From NCBI GenBank assembly GCA_947095945.1, contig CAMUQM010000075.1, positions 1 to 8,705 of the forward strand: a stretch of 8,705 bases of DNA. Direction: 5' to 3'. Positions within the stretch are counted from its first letter, which is position 1; every line of letters starts with the position of its first letter. Of this stretch, positions 1-6,447 are shown piece after piece. The notes beneath the pieces were generated by a model that saw nothing but the letters and a program-made list of their open reading frames with translations, made no database searches and was not told the DNA's origin. Origin of the DNA: an uncultured Prevotella sp. GTDB taxonomy: Bacteria; Bacteroidota; Bacteroidia; Bacteroidales; Bacteroidaceae. The position numbers and the translations under genes are program-made.

Positions 1-896
1 ATAAGGAAGGACTGAAGGGTAAATATAAGATTATCGGACAAGTAACCATCGGACTTATCGTTGGCTTGGTTCTTTGGGCATCTCCAGATGTCAAAGCCAA
101 CTTGAACCTTGAGGTAGCCAATCAGAATGGAAAGGAAGTCGTCATCAAACATGAAGCAAAAGCTGTGAAGACACTGAAGACGACCATACCATTTGTAAAA
201 TCACATAATCTTGATTATTCAGAAATTGTAGGTTTCTTAGGTAAGTACAAGACTGCTGGTGGCTGGATTCTGTTTGTCCTTATGACAATCTTCGTTGTCA
301 CGGCTGTATCTAATGGTGCGAATCTTAATGACGGAATGGACGGCATGTGTGCTGGCAACTCCGCTGTCATAGGTGTCGTATTGGGTATATTGGCCTATGT
401 AAGTAGTCATATACAATATGCTGCCTATCTAAACATCATGTATATACCAGGCTCGGAGGAATTAGTTGTATTCTTCATGGCATTCATCGGAGCATTGATA
501 GGATTTCTCTGGTACAATGCTTATCCTGCACAAGTGTTCATGGGCGACACGGGAAGTCTTACAATCGGTGGTATCATTGCAGTAGGTGCTATCATTATTC
601 ACAAAGAGTTGATGCTCCCTATTCTCTGTGGAGTATTCTTTGTTGAGAGCTTAAGTGTTATCGTACAAGTTTGGTACTACAAATTAGGAAAGCGTAAAGG
701 CGTTAAGCAACGTATCTTCAAGCGAACACCAATACATGACAACTTCCGAACACAAGATAGTCAACTTGACCCTGAATGTAAGTATCTATTGAAGAAACCA
801 CACGGTGCAGTGCATGAGAGTAAGATTACCTTACGATTTATCATCGTAACCATTATCCTCGCAGCAATGACTATCATCACACTTAAGATAAGATAA
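1..896 (+). CDS. mraY: Phospho-N-acetylmuramoyl-pentapeptide-transferase MraY (5' end missing)
   Basis: Integral membrane enzyme that transfers phospho-MurNAc-pentapeptide from UDP to undecaprenyl phosphate, making lipid I. The reading frame is open from base 3, and its first residues (KEGLKGKYKIIGQ) match the MraY interior, so the true start lies upstream; the TTG at 66 is internal. Visible family motifs are NLNDGMDG at 321-344 (the Asp-rich uridine/Mg region), YPAQVFMGDTGS around 522-557 with the conserved Asp of MGD, and PIHDNF at 729-746 where most MraY proteins have PIHHH. Several hydrophobic helices are evident, with the last one just before the stop. About 45 hydrophilic residues (roughly 84-225) sit between two membrane segments, an insert I associate with Bacteroidota MraY. 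The N-terminal half, with the DDxxK-type catalytic pair, is outside the window. A 178-base structured spacer separates it from murD. The identification is secure. Confidence 0.97.
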   Translation, partial: KEGLKGKYKIIGQVTIGLIVGLVLWASPDVKANLNLEVANQNGKEVVIKHEAKAVKTLKTTIPFVKSHNLDYSEIVGFLGKYKTAGGWILFVLMTIFVVTAVSNGANLNDGMDGMCAGNSAVIGVVLGILAYVSSHIQYAAYLNIMYIPGSEELVVFFMAFIGALIGFLWYNAYPAQVFMGDTGSLTIGGIIAVGAIIIHKELMLPILCGVFFVESLSVIVQVWYYKLGKRKGVKQRIFKRTPIHDNFRTQDSQLDPECKYLLKKPHGAVHESKITLRFIIVTIILAAMTIITLKIR

Positions 897-904
897 ACAC
901 GAGG

Positions 905-945
905 CGTGCGAGGCCTTAGCACGATATGTGCGGGGCGTTCGCACA
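905..945 (+). repeat. Tandem pair of related hairpins in the mraY-murD spacer
   Basis: Two copies of the pattern GTGCGRGGC-N4-GCAC lie 22 bases apart, at 906-922 and 928-944. Each folds on itself. The first has stem CGTGC/GCACG (905-909 with 919-923) and a 9-base loop. The second has stem TGTGCG/CGCACA (927-932 with 940-945) and a 7-base loop. They begin 8 bases after the mraY stop codon and are more GC-rich than the surrounding spacer. No U-tract follows, so neither is a standard intrinsic terminator. They may be a small palindromic intergenic repeat or part of a folded leader; the sequence alone does not decide. Confidence 0.7.
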
Positions 946-947
946 AT

Positions 948-968
948 TGGTGTTCATGCAAAACACCA
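948..968 (+). other. Third hairpin in the mraY-murD spacer
   Basis: Perfect 7-bp inverted repeat: TGGTGTT (948-954) pairs with AACACCA (962-968) around a 7-base loop, CATGCAA. It starts two bases after the second GTGC-type hairpin, so the three stems are stacked almost without gaps. There is no following run of T. Function is unknown; an RNA fold between two operon genes is the natural reading. Confidence 0.6.
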
Positions 969-992
969 CACAGCTGAGTACTACCAGAAAGA

Positions 993-1010
993 CGAGTAAC
1001 CGTTTACTCG
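993..1010 (+). other. Fourth hairpin, perfect 7-bp stem with tetraloop, upstream of murD
   Basis: CGAGTAA (993-999) and TTACTCG (1004-1010) form a perfect stem around the 4-base loop CCGT, ending 64 bases before the murD start. No T-run follows. A palindrome like this could be an RNA stem in the mraY-murD transcript (processing, stability or attenuation) or a DNA operator half-site pair. I see no good TAnnTTTG promoter beside it, which makes an RNA role slightly more likely. Confidence 0.6.
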
Positions 1011-1055
1011 AAGAGAGGTAAGCAGCCAGCAAACAAAAACATTACATAAGCAAGA

Positions 1056-1070
1056 GAAAGGAAAGGAAAG
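1056..1070 (+). promoter_or_regulatory. Triple GAAAG purine tract before murD start
   Basis: Three tandem GAAAG units end 4 bases before the murD ATG. The tract includes AGGAAAGG, a loose Shine-Dalgarno-like purine stretch. Comparable A/G-rich runs precede murC (4997-5017) and ftsQ (6433-6445). This fits the Bacteroidota habit of initiating translation from A-rich leaders rather than a strong Shine-Dalgarno, and it supports the ATG at 1075 as the murD start. Confidence 0.5.
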
Positions 1071-1074
1071 ATAT

Positions 1075-2406
1075 ATGAAAAGAATAGTAATACTTGGTGC
1101 TGGTGAGAGTGGTGCCGGCGCAGCCGTATTGGCAAAGAAAGAGGGCTTCGATGTCTTTGTTTCTGACATGTCAGCCATTAAGGACAAGTATAAGAAGATG
1201 CTTGATGACCGTGGTATAGAGTGGGAAGAGGGACAGCACACGGAAGAGAAGATTCTCAATGCTGATGAAATCATCAAGAGTCCTGGTATTCCTAAAGAAG
1301 CTCCGATGGTTCAGAAGCTCATTGCACAGGGCACACATATCATCAGTGAGATTGAGTTCGCTGGGCGATATACCAATTCCAAAATGATATGTATTACAGG
1401 AAGTAACGGTAAGACTACTACAACAAGTCTCATCTATCATATCTTCAAGGATGCTGGCTACGATGCAGGATTGGCAGGAAACATAGGAAACAGTCTTGCC
1501 TTGCAAGTTGCAGAAGATCCACACGAGTATTACATTATCGAGCTGAGCAGCTTCCAGCTGGACAATATGTACGACTTCCGTGCTAACATAGCCATCCTTC
1601 TTAATATCACTCCTGACCATTTGGATCGTTATGACTATAAGTTTGAGAATTACGCAGATGCAAAAATGCGTATCATTCAGAACCAAACCAAGGAGGATAG
1701 CTTCATCTATTGGAACGATGACCCTGTTATTAAGAAAGAACTTGAGAAGTATGACGTACATGCTGTATGCTATCCTTTCTCGGAACTGAAAGAGAATGGT
1801 AGCATCGGTTACATCGAAGAAGGTGAATACACGATTGAGCAACCAGAACCATTCAACATGGAGCAGGAAGACCTTTCGCTCACTGGTCGTCACAACATCT
1901 ACAACTCTTTGGCAGCAGGTATCGCTTCAAACATCAGCGGTATTAAGAAAGAAAGCATTCGCAAGAGCCTAAGCGATTTCCCTGGTGTTGAGCACAGACT
2001 TGAAAAGGTATGCAAAGTTGCTGGTGTACAATACATCAACGACTCAAAAGCTACGAATGTTGATGCATGCTGGTATGCACTTGAAAGCATGCGTACACCA
2101 ACCATCCTCATCATTGGCGGAAAAGACAAGGGGAACAACTACGATAGCATTAAGGACTTAGTTAAACAGAAGTGTACAGGTATTGTTTATCTTGGTGCAG
2201 ACAACAAGAAGCTCCATGACAACTTTGACGGGTTTGGCATCCCTATCCGTGACACTCACTCAATGAAGGATTGTGTTGCTGCATGTGCAGAGTTAGCCAA
2301 ACCTGGCGACACAGTTCTCTTAAGTCCATGCTGCGCAAGTTTCGACCTTTTCAAGAATATGGAGGACCGTGGCGAGCAGTTTAAGAGTTATGTAAGAGCT
2401 TTGTAG
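1075..2406 (+). CDS. murD: UDP-N-acetylmuramoyl-L-alanine--D-glutamate ligase MurD
   Basis: Cytoplasmic ATP-dependent ligase that adds D-glutamate to UDP-MurNAc-L-Ala. The 443-residue length is normal for MurD. The N-terminal Rossmann-like UDP-binding domain starts with LGAGESGAG (7-15). The central ATPase domain has the P-loop GSNGKTTTT (109-117), ELSSFQLD (156-163) and NITPDHLDRY (177-186), with Lys197 at the place of the carbamylated lysine of E. coli MurD. The linker GRHNIYN (271-277) leads into a C-terminal domain with GVEHRLE (304-310), NDSKATN (322-328), GGKDKG (348-353) and SPCCASFD (417-424). The last motif is usually SPACASFD in proteobacteria, so the first Cys is a minor variant. 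All Mur ligase signatures are intact. The ATG at 1075 follows a purine tract and puts the glycine-rich motif at the expected distance. Its neighbours supply the preceding (MurC) and following (MraY) steps. Confidence 0.98.
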   Translation: MKRIVILGAGESGAGAAVLAKKEGFDVFVSDMSAIKDKYKKMLDDRGIEWEEGQHTEEKILNADEIIKSPGIPKEAPMVQKLIAQGTHIISEIEFAGRYTNSKMICITGSNGKTTTTSLIYHIFKDAGYDAGLAGNIGNSLALQVAEDPHEYYIIELSSFQLDNMYDFRANIAILLNITPDHLDRYDYKFENYADAKMRIIQNQTKEDSFIYWNDDPVIKKELEKYDVHAVCYPFSELKENGSIGYIEEGEYTIEQPEPFNMEQEDLSLTGRHNIYNSLAAGIASNISGIKKESIRKSLSDFPGVEHRLEKVCKVAGVQYINDSKATNVDACWYALESMRTPTILIIGGKDKGNNYDSIKDLVKQKCTGIVYLGADNKKLHDNFDGFGIPIRDTHSMKDCVAACAELAKPGDTVLLSPCCASFDLFKNMEDRGEQFKSYVRAL

Positions 2407-2411
2407 GAAGA

Positions 2412-2438
2412 GGCTAATTGGGCTAATTGGGCTAATAA
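2412..2438 (+). repeat. 9-bp tandem repeat GGCTAATTG in murD-ftsW spacer
   Basis: Two exact copies of GGCTAATTG (2412-2420, 2421-2429) and a third copy differing in its last two bases (GGCTAATAA, 2430-2438) begin 5 bases after the murD stop. The rest of the 54-base spacer is an A-rich run (GGAACAAAAAACA) directly before the ftsW ATG. The array could be a slippage-prone minisatellite that varies between strains in steps of 9 bases. I see no hairpin or promoter in it. Confidence 0.75.
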
Positions 2439-2460
2439 ATCCCATAAGGAACAAAAAACA

Positions 2461-3747
2461 ATGAAGAATAAATCTCTCAGTAACATATTCAAAGGAGACA
2501 AGGTTATTTGGATGGTCTTCTTCTTCCTATGTATCATCAGTATCATTGAGGTGTATTCAGCCTCAAGTTCACTGTCGTACACAGGAGGAAACTACTGGAG
2601 TCCTATCATCTACCATTGCAGCATCCTCGTTGTGGGAATTGCATTGATGGTAGTTGTACTGAACATCAAATGCCGATACTTCAAACTCATAACGCCTATC
2701 GTACTGGGCATGTCCATACTATTGCTGGCATGGGTACTTGCAGCAGGACAAAGTACGAATGGAGCAAGTCGCTGGATTAGCTTTGCAGGTATTCAGTTCC
2801 AACCATCCGAGCTGGCAAAAGGTGCTTTGGTGTTAGCTATTGCTCAGGTACTTAGTGCAATGCAGACTGAACATGGAGCAGACCGAAAAGCCTTTAAATA
2901 TATCATGTGGCTATCTGGTCTTATCATATTACTGATTCTTGGTGAGAACCTTTCTACTGCCATGCTCATTGGATTAACTGTAATTCTAATGATGTTTGTA
3001 GGGAGAGTTCCTTTCAACCAATTAGGACGATTAATAGGATTCATTGTCTTAGCTGGAGTTGTCATGGTATCCATGGTTATGTTAGTGGGAGATGACAAGA
3101 AAGTTGATGAAGAGTTATCTGCTAAACAACATCTTACTGAACAAACCATTACTGTACAGCAAGAGGAATCACCAAGCTTCCTTAGCAAAACACTTCACCG
3201 TGCAGATACATGGAAGGCGCGTATTAAGAAGTTCTTTAACAACGAATACATTGCACCAAAAGATTACGACTTAGATAAAGATGCGCAGGTAGCACATGCT
3301 AATATTGCTATCGCCTCATCTGACGTTGTTGGTAAAGGACCGGGCAACTCCAACGAGCGAGATTTTCTTTCACAAGCCTTCTCAGACTTCATCTATGCGA
3401 TTATCATTGAAGAGATGGGTATCGGTGGAGCTATCTTTGTGGCATTCCTTTATATTATCCTTCTTTTCAGAACGGGTATTATAGCTAACAGATGCGAAAA
3501 CTCTTTCCCAGCTTTTCTCGCTATGGGTATCGCCTTCCTCTTGGTTACACAGGCTTTATTCAATATGTTAGTAGCTGTTGGTTTGGCACCGGTTACAGGT
3601 CAGCCACTCCCTCTTATCAGTAAGGGTGGTACATCAACTATCATTAATTGCGTTTATATTGGCATAATACTCAGCGTAAGCCGTTCAGCTAAGAAAAAGA
3701 AAGAAGATAAGATACCTTCTGAGAAACTTTCGCACGTAACAGCCTAA
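2461..3747 (+). CDS. ftsW: Septal SEDS peptidoglycan glycosyltransferase FtsW
   Basis: Polytopic membrane protein of the SEDS family that polymerises lipid II at the division septum with its cognate class B PBP. The 428 residues show about ten hydrophobic segments. Signature regions are NGASRWISFAG followed by FQPSELAKG (100-121), ENLSTAMLIG (162-171), GKGPGNS (291-297), FSDFIYAIIIEEMG (307-320) and PVTGQPLPLISKGGTS (377-392). Asp309 in SDFIYA corresponds to the Asp of HTDFIFA in RodA/FtsW that is required for polymerase activity. The QPLPLISKGG motif and dcw location favour FtsW over RodA. Between TM7 and the usual RI..F stretch there is an extra hydrophilic run (about 212-250, rich in E, Q, K, S and T) that E. 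coli FtsW lacks. The C-terminus is a short Lys-rich cytoplasmic tail. The start at 2461 follows an A-rich leader. Confidence 0.96.
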   Translation: MKNKSLSNIFKGDKVIWMVFFFLCIISIIEVYSASSSLSYTGGNYWSPIIYHCSILVVGIALMVVVLNIKCRYFKLITPIVLGMSILLLAWVLAAGQSTNGASRWISFAGIQFQPSELAKGALVLAIAQVLSAMQTEHGADRKAFKYIMWLSGLIILLILGENLSTAMLIGLTVILMMFVGRVPFNQLGRLIGFIVLAGVVMVSMVMLVGDDKKVDEELSAKQHLTEQTITVQQEESPSFLSKTLHRADTWKARIKKFFNNEYIAPKDYDLDKDAQVAHANIAIASSDVVGKGPGNSNERDFLSQAFSDFIYAIIIEEMGIGGAIFVAFLYIILLFRTGIIANRCENSFPAFLAMGIAFLLVTQALFNMLVAVGLAPVTGQPLPLISKGGTSTIINCVYIGIILSVSRSAKKKKEDKIPSEKLSHVTA

Positions 3748-3778
3748 TTTACAGAGATGGCTAAAAAGGGAGCTGAAA

Positions 3779-3811
3779 GTTGAAAGAAGACAAAAAAAAT
3801 GATTACCTTTG
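3779..3811 (+). promoter_or_regulatory. Probable Bacteroidota-type promoter upstream of murG
   Basis: TACCTTTG (3804-3811) is an exact match to the Bacteroidota -7 consensus TAnnTTTG. A TTG (3780-3782, within GTTG) lies 21 bases upstream, in the normal range for the -33 element. Transcription would begin a few bases after 3811, leaving a leader of about 10 bases before the first murG ATG at 3827. None of the other spacers in the window has a comparable TAnnTTTG. This suggests a second entry point feeding murG-murC-ftsQ-ftsA. It is a consensus match only; no start site has been measured. Confidence 0.5.
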
Positions 3812-3826
3812 TAGGTTATAAAGAAG

Positions 3827-4939
3827 ATGCAAATGGACAAGGAATTAAGAATTATCATCAGCGGTGGCGGCACAGGAGGACACATCTTCCCTGCTGTTTC
3901 AATTGCCAATGCCATCAAGGCTAAGCACCCAGAAGCAAAGATTCTCTTTGTTGGTGCTGATGGACGTATGGAGATGCAACGTGTTCCTGCGGCTGGTTAT
4001 GAGATCAAAGGTCTACCTATCAAAGGTTTCAATCGTGCCAATAAGCTAAAGAACATTGAAGTACTTTACAAACTATGGAAGAGTCTTCGCATGGCTCGCC
4101 AGATTATAAAAGACTTCAAGCCACAGGTTGCTGTGGGTGTTGGTGGTTATGCCAGCGGTGCAACGCTCTATGAGTGTGCAAAGATGGGGATCCCTTGTCT
4201 CATCCAAGAACAAAATTCTTACGCAGGTGTCACAAACAAACTGTTGTCAAAGCGCGTGAAGAAGATTTGCGTTGCTTACGAAGGTATGGAACGTTTCTTC
4301 CCTGCTGATAAGATTATTATGACTGGTAATCCTGTTCGCCAGAACGTCCTCTCTACCCCGCTCTCTGTTGAAGAATCACGTGAGAGCTTCGGTCTTGATC
4401 CTAATAAGAAAACTATCCTCCTCGTGGGTGGTAGTCTTGGAGCAAGAACCATCAATCGTTCTGTCATAGAACACCTCGATATCATTCAAACATCAGACGT
4501 TCAATTCATCTGGCAAACTGGTAAGTTCTATCATCAACAGATTTTGGATTCGATGAAGGATAAGGAACTTCCAAACTTAAAGATAATGGACTTTATCAGC
4601 GATATGGGAGCCGCATATAAGGCTGCTGACCTTGTTATTAGTCGTGCTGGTGCAAGTTCTATCAGTGAATTCCAGCTTATCGGAAAGCCTGTTATCTTGG
4701 TCCCAAGTCCAAACGTGGCAGAAGATCATCAGACGAAGAATGCGATGGCATTGGTCAACAAGGATGCCGCTCTCTGTGTTAAGGATATTGAAGCACCTGA
4801 CACTTTGATAAAGCTTGCGCTCGAAACCATTACGAATGACGAGAAGTTGGCAAGGCTTAGTGAGAATGTCAAGAAGATGGGATTGAAGAACTCTGCTGAG
4901 ATTATTGCCGACGAGGTTATCAAACTCATCAAAGGATAA
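3827..4939 (+). CDS. murG: UDP-GlcNAc:lipid I N-acetylglucosaminyltransferase MurG
   Basis: Peripheral inner-membrane GT-B glycosyltransferase that adds GlcNAc to lipid I to give lipid II, the substrate of FtsW. The 370 residues are slightly longer than E. coli MurG. The N-terminal acceptor domain has the glycine loop SGGGTGGHIFPA (12-23), which includes the conserved His19, and the second loop GVGGYASG (104-111). EQNSYAG (128-134) and GNPVR (167-171) lead to the donor domain, with GGSLGA (201-206) and SRAGASSISE (272-281) for UDP-GlcNAc binding. PSPNVAEDHQTKNA (293-306) stands where proteobacteria have the HQ..NA segment. Two in-frame ATGs are close together (3827 and 3833). The second gives MDKELRI, so the start may be four bases from the MQM reading by two codons. 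A probable promoter lies directly upstream. Confidence 0.97.
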   Translation: MQMDKELRIIISGGGTGGHIFPAVSIANAIKAKHPEAKILFVGADGRMEMQRVPAAGYEIKGLPIKGFNRANKLKNIEVLYKLWKSLRMARQIIKDFKPQVAVGVGGYASGATLYECAKMGIPCLIQEQNSYAGVTNKLLSKRVKKICVAYEGMERFFPADKIIMTGNPVRQNVLSTPLSVEESRESFGLDPNKKTILLVGGSLGARTINRSVIEHLDIIQTSDVQFIWQTGKFYHQQILDSMKDKELPNLKIMDFISDMGAAYKAADLVISRAGASSISEFQLIGKPVILVPSPNVAEDHQTKNAMALVNKDAALCVKDIEAPDTLIKLALETITNDEKLARLSENVKKMGLKNSAEIIADEVIKLIKG

Positions 4940-4996
4940 TCCACTCTCCCCTTAGATAGAAATCAAAGGGACAGTAATAGAACGCAAAACTTCCCC

Positions 4997-5017
4997 AAAA
5001 GAAAAGAAAGAAAAGAA
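4997..5017 (+). promoter_or_regulatory. Homopurine A/G tract upstream of murC start
   Basis: A 21-base run of only A and G ends 10 bases before the murC ATG. It has GAAA-type units like those before murD and ftsQ. It is likely the translation-enhancing A-rich leader used instead of a strong Shine-Dalgarno, and it supports the start at 5028. The rest of the murG-murC spacer (4940-4996) holds only a weak 5-bp inverted repeat (CCCTT 4949-4953 with AAGGG 4966-4970), which is not convincing as a terminator. Confidence 0.4.
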
Positions 5018-5027
5018 TATATAACAC

Positions 5028-6404
5028 ATGGAACTCAAAGATATTAAATCAGTTTACTTCGTAGGTGCAGGTGGCATTGGCATGAGTGCTATTGCTCGCT
5101 ATTTCCTTAATAAAGGATTAATCGTAGCAGGATACGATAAAACTCCATCTGACCTTACCCACACTTTGGAGAAAGAAGGAATGAACATTCACTATGAGGA
5201 GAATGTGGAACTCATCCCTGCAGCTTGTAAAGAGCCAGCTTCTACACTGGTAATCTATACTCCTGCAATTCCTTCTAACCATGCTGAGCTGGTTTACTTC
5301 CATGAGAATGACTTTGAGATTCAGAAACGTGCACAGGTTCTTGGTACACTAACCCGTACACACAAGGGGCTTTGCTTTGCCGGAACACATGGAAAGACAA
5401 CAACTTCCAGCATGTGCGCACATCTTATGCACCAAAGCCATCTGGACTGTAATGCTTTCCTTGGCGGCATTTCCAAGAACTATGGCACTAACTATATCCT
5501 CTCTGACCACAGCGACTATGTAGTGATAGAGGCTGACGAGTTCGACCGTTCTTTCCACTGGCTACGTCCTTGGATGAGCGTTATCACTTCTACTGACCCA
5601 GACCATTTGGATATTTATGGCACAGAAGAGGCTTATCTTGAGAGTTTCCGTCATTATACAGAACTCATCCAGCAGGGAGGTGCACTCATTATCCGTAAAG
5701 GATTAGAGATGAAACCAAACGTACAAGAAGGTGTTAGAATCTATGAATACAGCCGCGATGAAGGCGACTTTCACGCTGAAAACATACGAATTGAAAACGG
5801 AACCATCATCTTTGATTTCATTTCTCCTATCGAGAACATCAAGGATGTGGAGCTTGGTCAACCAATTCCTATCAACATCGAAAATGGTATCTCAGCAATG
5901 GCAATGGCACAACTCAATGGCTGCACGGCAGAAGAGCTTCGCAATGGTATGAAGACATACAAGGGTGTTGACCGTCGTTTCGACTTTAAGATAAAGAATG
6001 ACCGCCATGTATTCCTTTCCGACTATGCACATCATCCAAAGGAGATTCTGCAGAGTGCGAAGAGCTTAAAAGAACTTTATACTGACAGAAAGGTTACAGC
6101 AATCTTCCAGCCACACCTCTATACACGAACACGTGACTTCTATAAGGAGTTCGCTGATGCACTTAGTCATTTCGATGAAGTGGTGTTGACTGAGATTTAT
6201 CCTGCTCGAGAAGAGCCTATCCCAGGCGTTACAAGTTCGCTCATCTACGATAATCTCAAACCTAACGTTGAGAAGCAGATGATTCAGAAGGACGATGTCT
6301 TAGACTTTGTTAAGTCAAGAGACTTTGACGTACTTATAGTATTGGGTGCTGGTAATCTTGATAATTACGTACCAGAGATTGCAGAGATACTCAATAAGAA
6401 GTAA
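5028..6404 (+). CDS. murC: UDP-N-acetylmuramate--L-alanine ligase MurC
   Basis: Cytoplasmic ATP-dependent ligase that attaches L-alanine to UDP-MurNAc, the first amino acid of the stem peptide. The 458 residues fit the family. In order: the N-terminal UDP-binding loop GAGGIGMSA (13-21), P-loop GTHGKTTTSS (119-128), EADEFDRSFHWL (168-179), TDPDHLDIY (189-197), DRRFDF (315-320), DYAHHPKEI (332-340), QPHLYTRTRDF (361-371), a YPAREEPIPG loop (391-400) and LGAGNLDN (439-446). DYAHHP and TRTRDF separate it from MurD, MurE and MurF. The related ligase Mpl is less likely given the dcw position and this motif set. The segment equivalent to GxHNxxN reads IENGISA (284-290), so the second Asn of that motif appears to be Ser289. 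Unlike the E. coli cluster, it is followed directly by ftsQ with no murB or ddl between. Confidence 0.97.
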   Translation: MELKDIKSVYFVGAGGIGMSAIARYFLNKGLIVAGYDKTPSDLTHTLEKEGMNIHYEENVELIPAACKEPASTLVIYTPAIPSNHAELVYFHENDFEIQKRAQVLGTLTRTHKGLCFAGTHGKTTTSSMCAHLMHQSHLDCNAFLGGISKNYGTNYILSDHSDYVVIEADEFDRSFHWLRPWMSVITSTDPDHLDIYGTEEAYLESFRHYTELIQQGGALIIRKGLEMKPNVQEGVRIYEYSRDEGDFHAENIRIENGTIIFDFISPIENIKDVELGQPIPINIENGISAMAMAQLNGCTAEELRNGMKTYKGVDRRFDFKIKNDRHVFLSDYAHHPKEILQSAKSLKELYTDRKVTAIFQPHLYTRTRDFYKEFADALSHFDEVVLTEIYPAREEPIPGVTSSLIYDNLKPNVEKQMIQKDDVLDFVKSRDFDVLIVLGAGNLDNYVPEIAEILNKK

Positions 6405-6447
6405 GTAGTAAGAAAGCTAAAACGCTTAAAGCGAAAAAAGAGAAGAT

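Noticed and set aside
66..68. TTG as a possible mraY start
   Set aside because: The same frame is open upstream to base 3 and encodes conserved MraY sequence, so this TTG is an internal Leu codon.
905..968. Rho-independent terminator after mraY
   Set aside because: The hairpins are clear but no T-run follows any of them, and the downstream genes belong to the same pathway with no clear new promoter before murD.
971..982. Adjacent 6-bp palindromes CAGCTG and AGTACT
   Set aside because: Six-base palindromes are common by chance, and nothing else ties these to an operator.
1171..1893. 240-codon open frame on the - strand inside murD
   Set aside because: It lies wholly antisense to an intact murD with all motifs, and its translation has no recognisable domain. 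It is a by-product of codon use on the + strand.
3741..3762. AGCC/GGCT pairing at the ftsW 3' end
   Set aside because: Only a 4-bp stem with a 14-base loop, partly inside the ftsW coding region; not significant.
4949..4970. Possible terminator hairpin after murG (CCCTT/AAGGG)
   Set aside because: Only 5 bp with a 12-base loop and no T-run; easily found by chance.
6423..6433. Inverted repeat CGCTTAAAGCG before ftsQ
   Set aside because: The perfect arms leave too small a loop for an RNA hairpin, and a shorter pairing gives only 4 bp; probably chance in an A-rich spacer.
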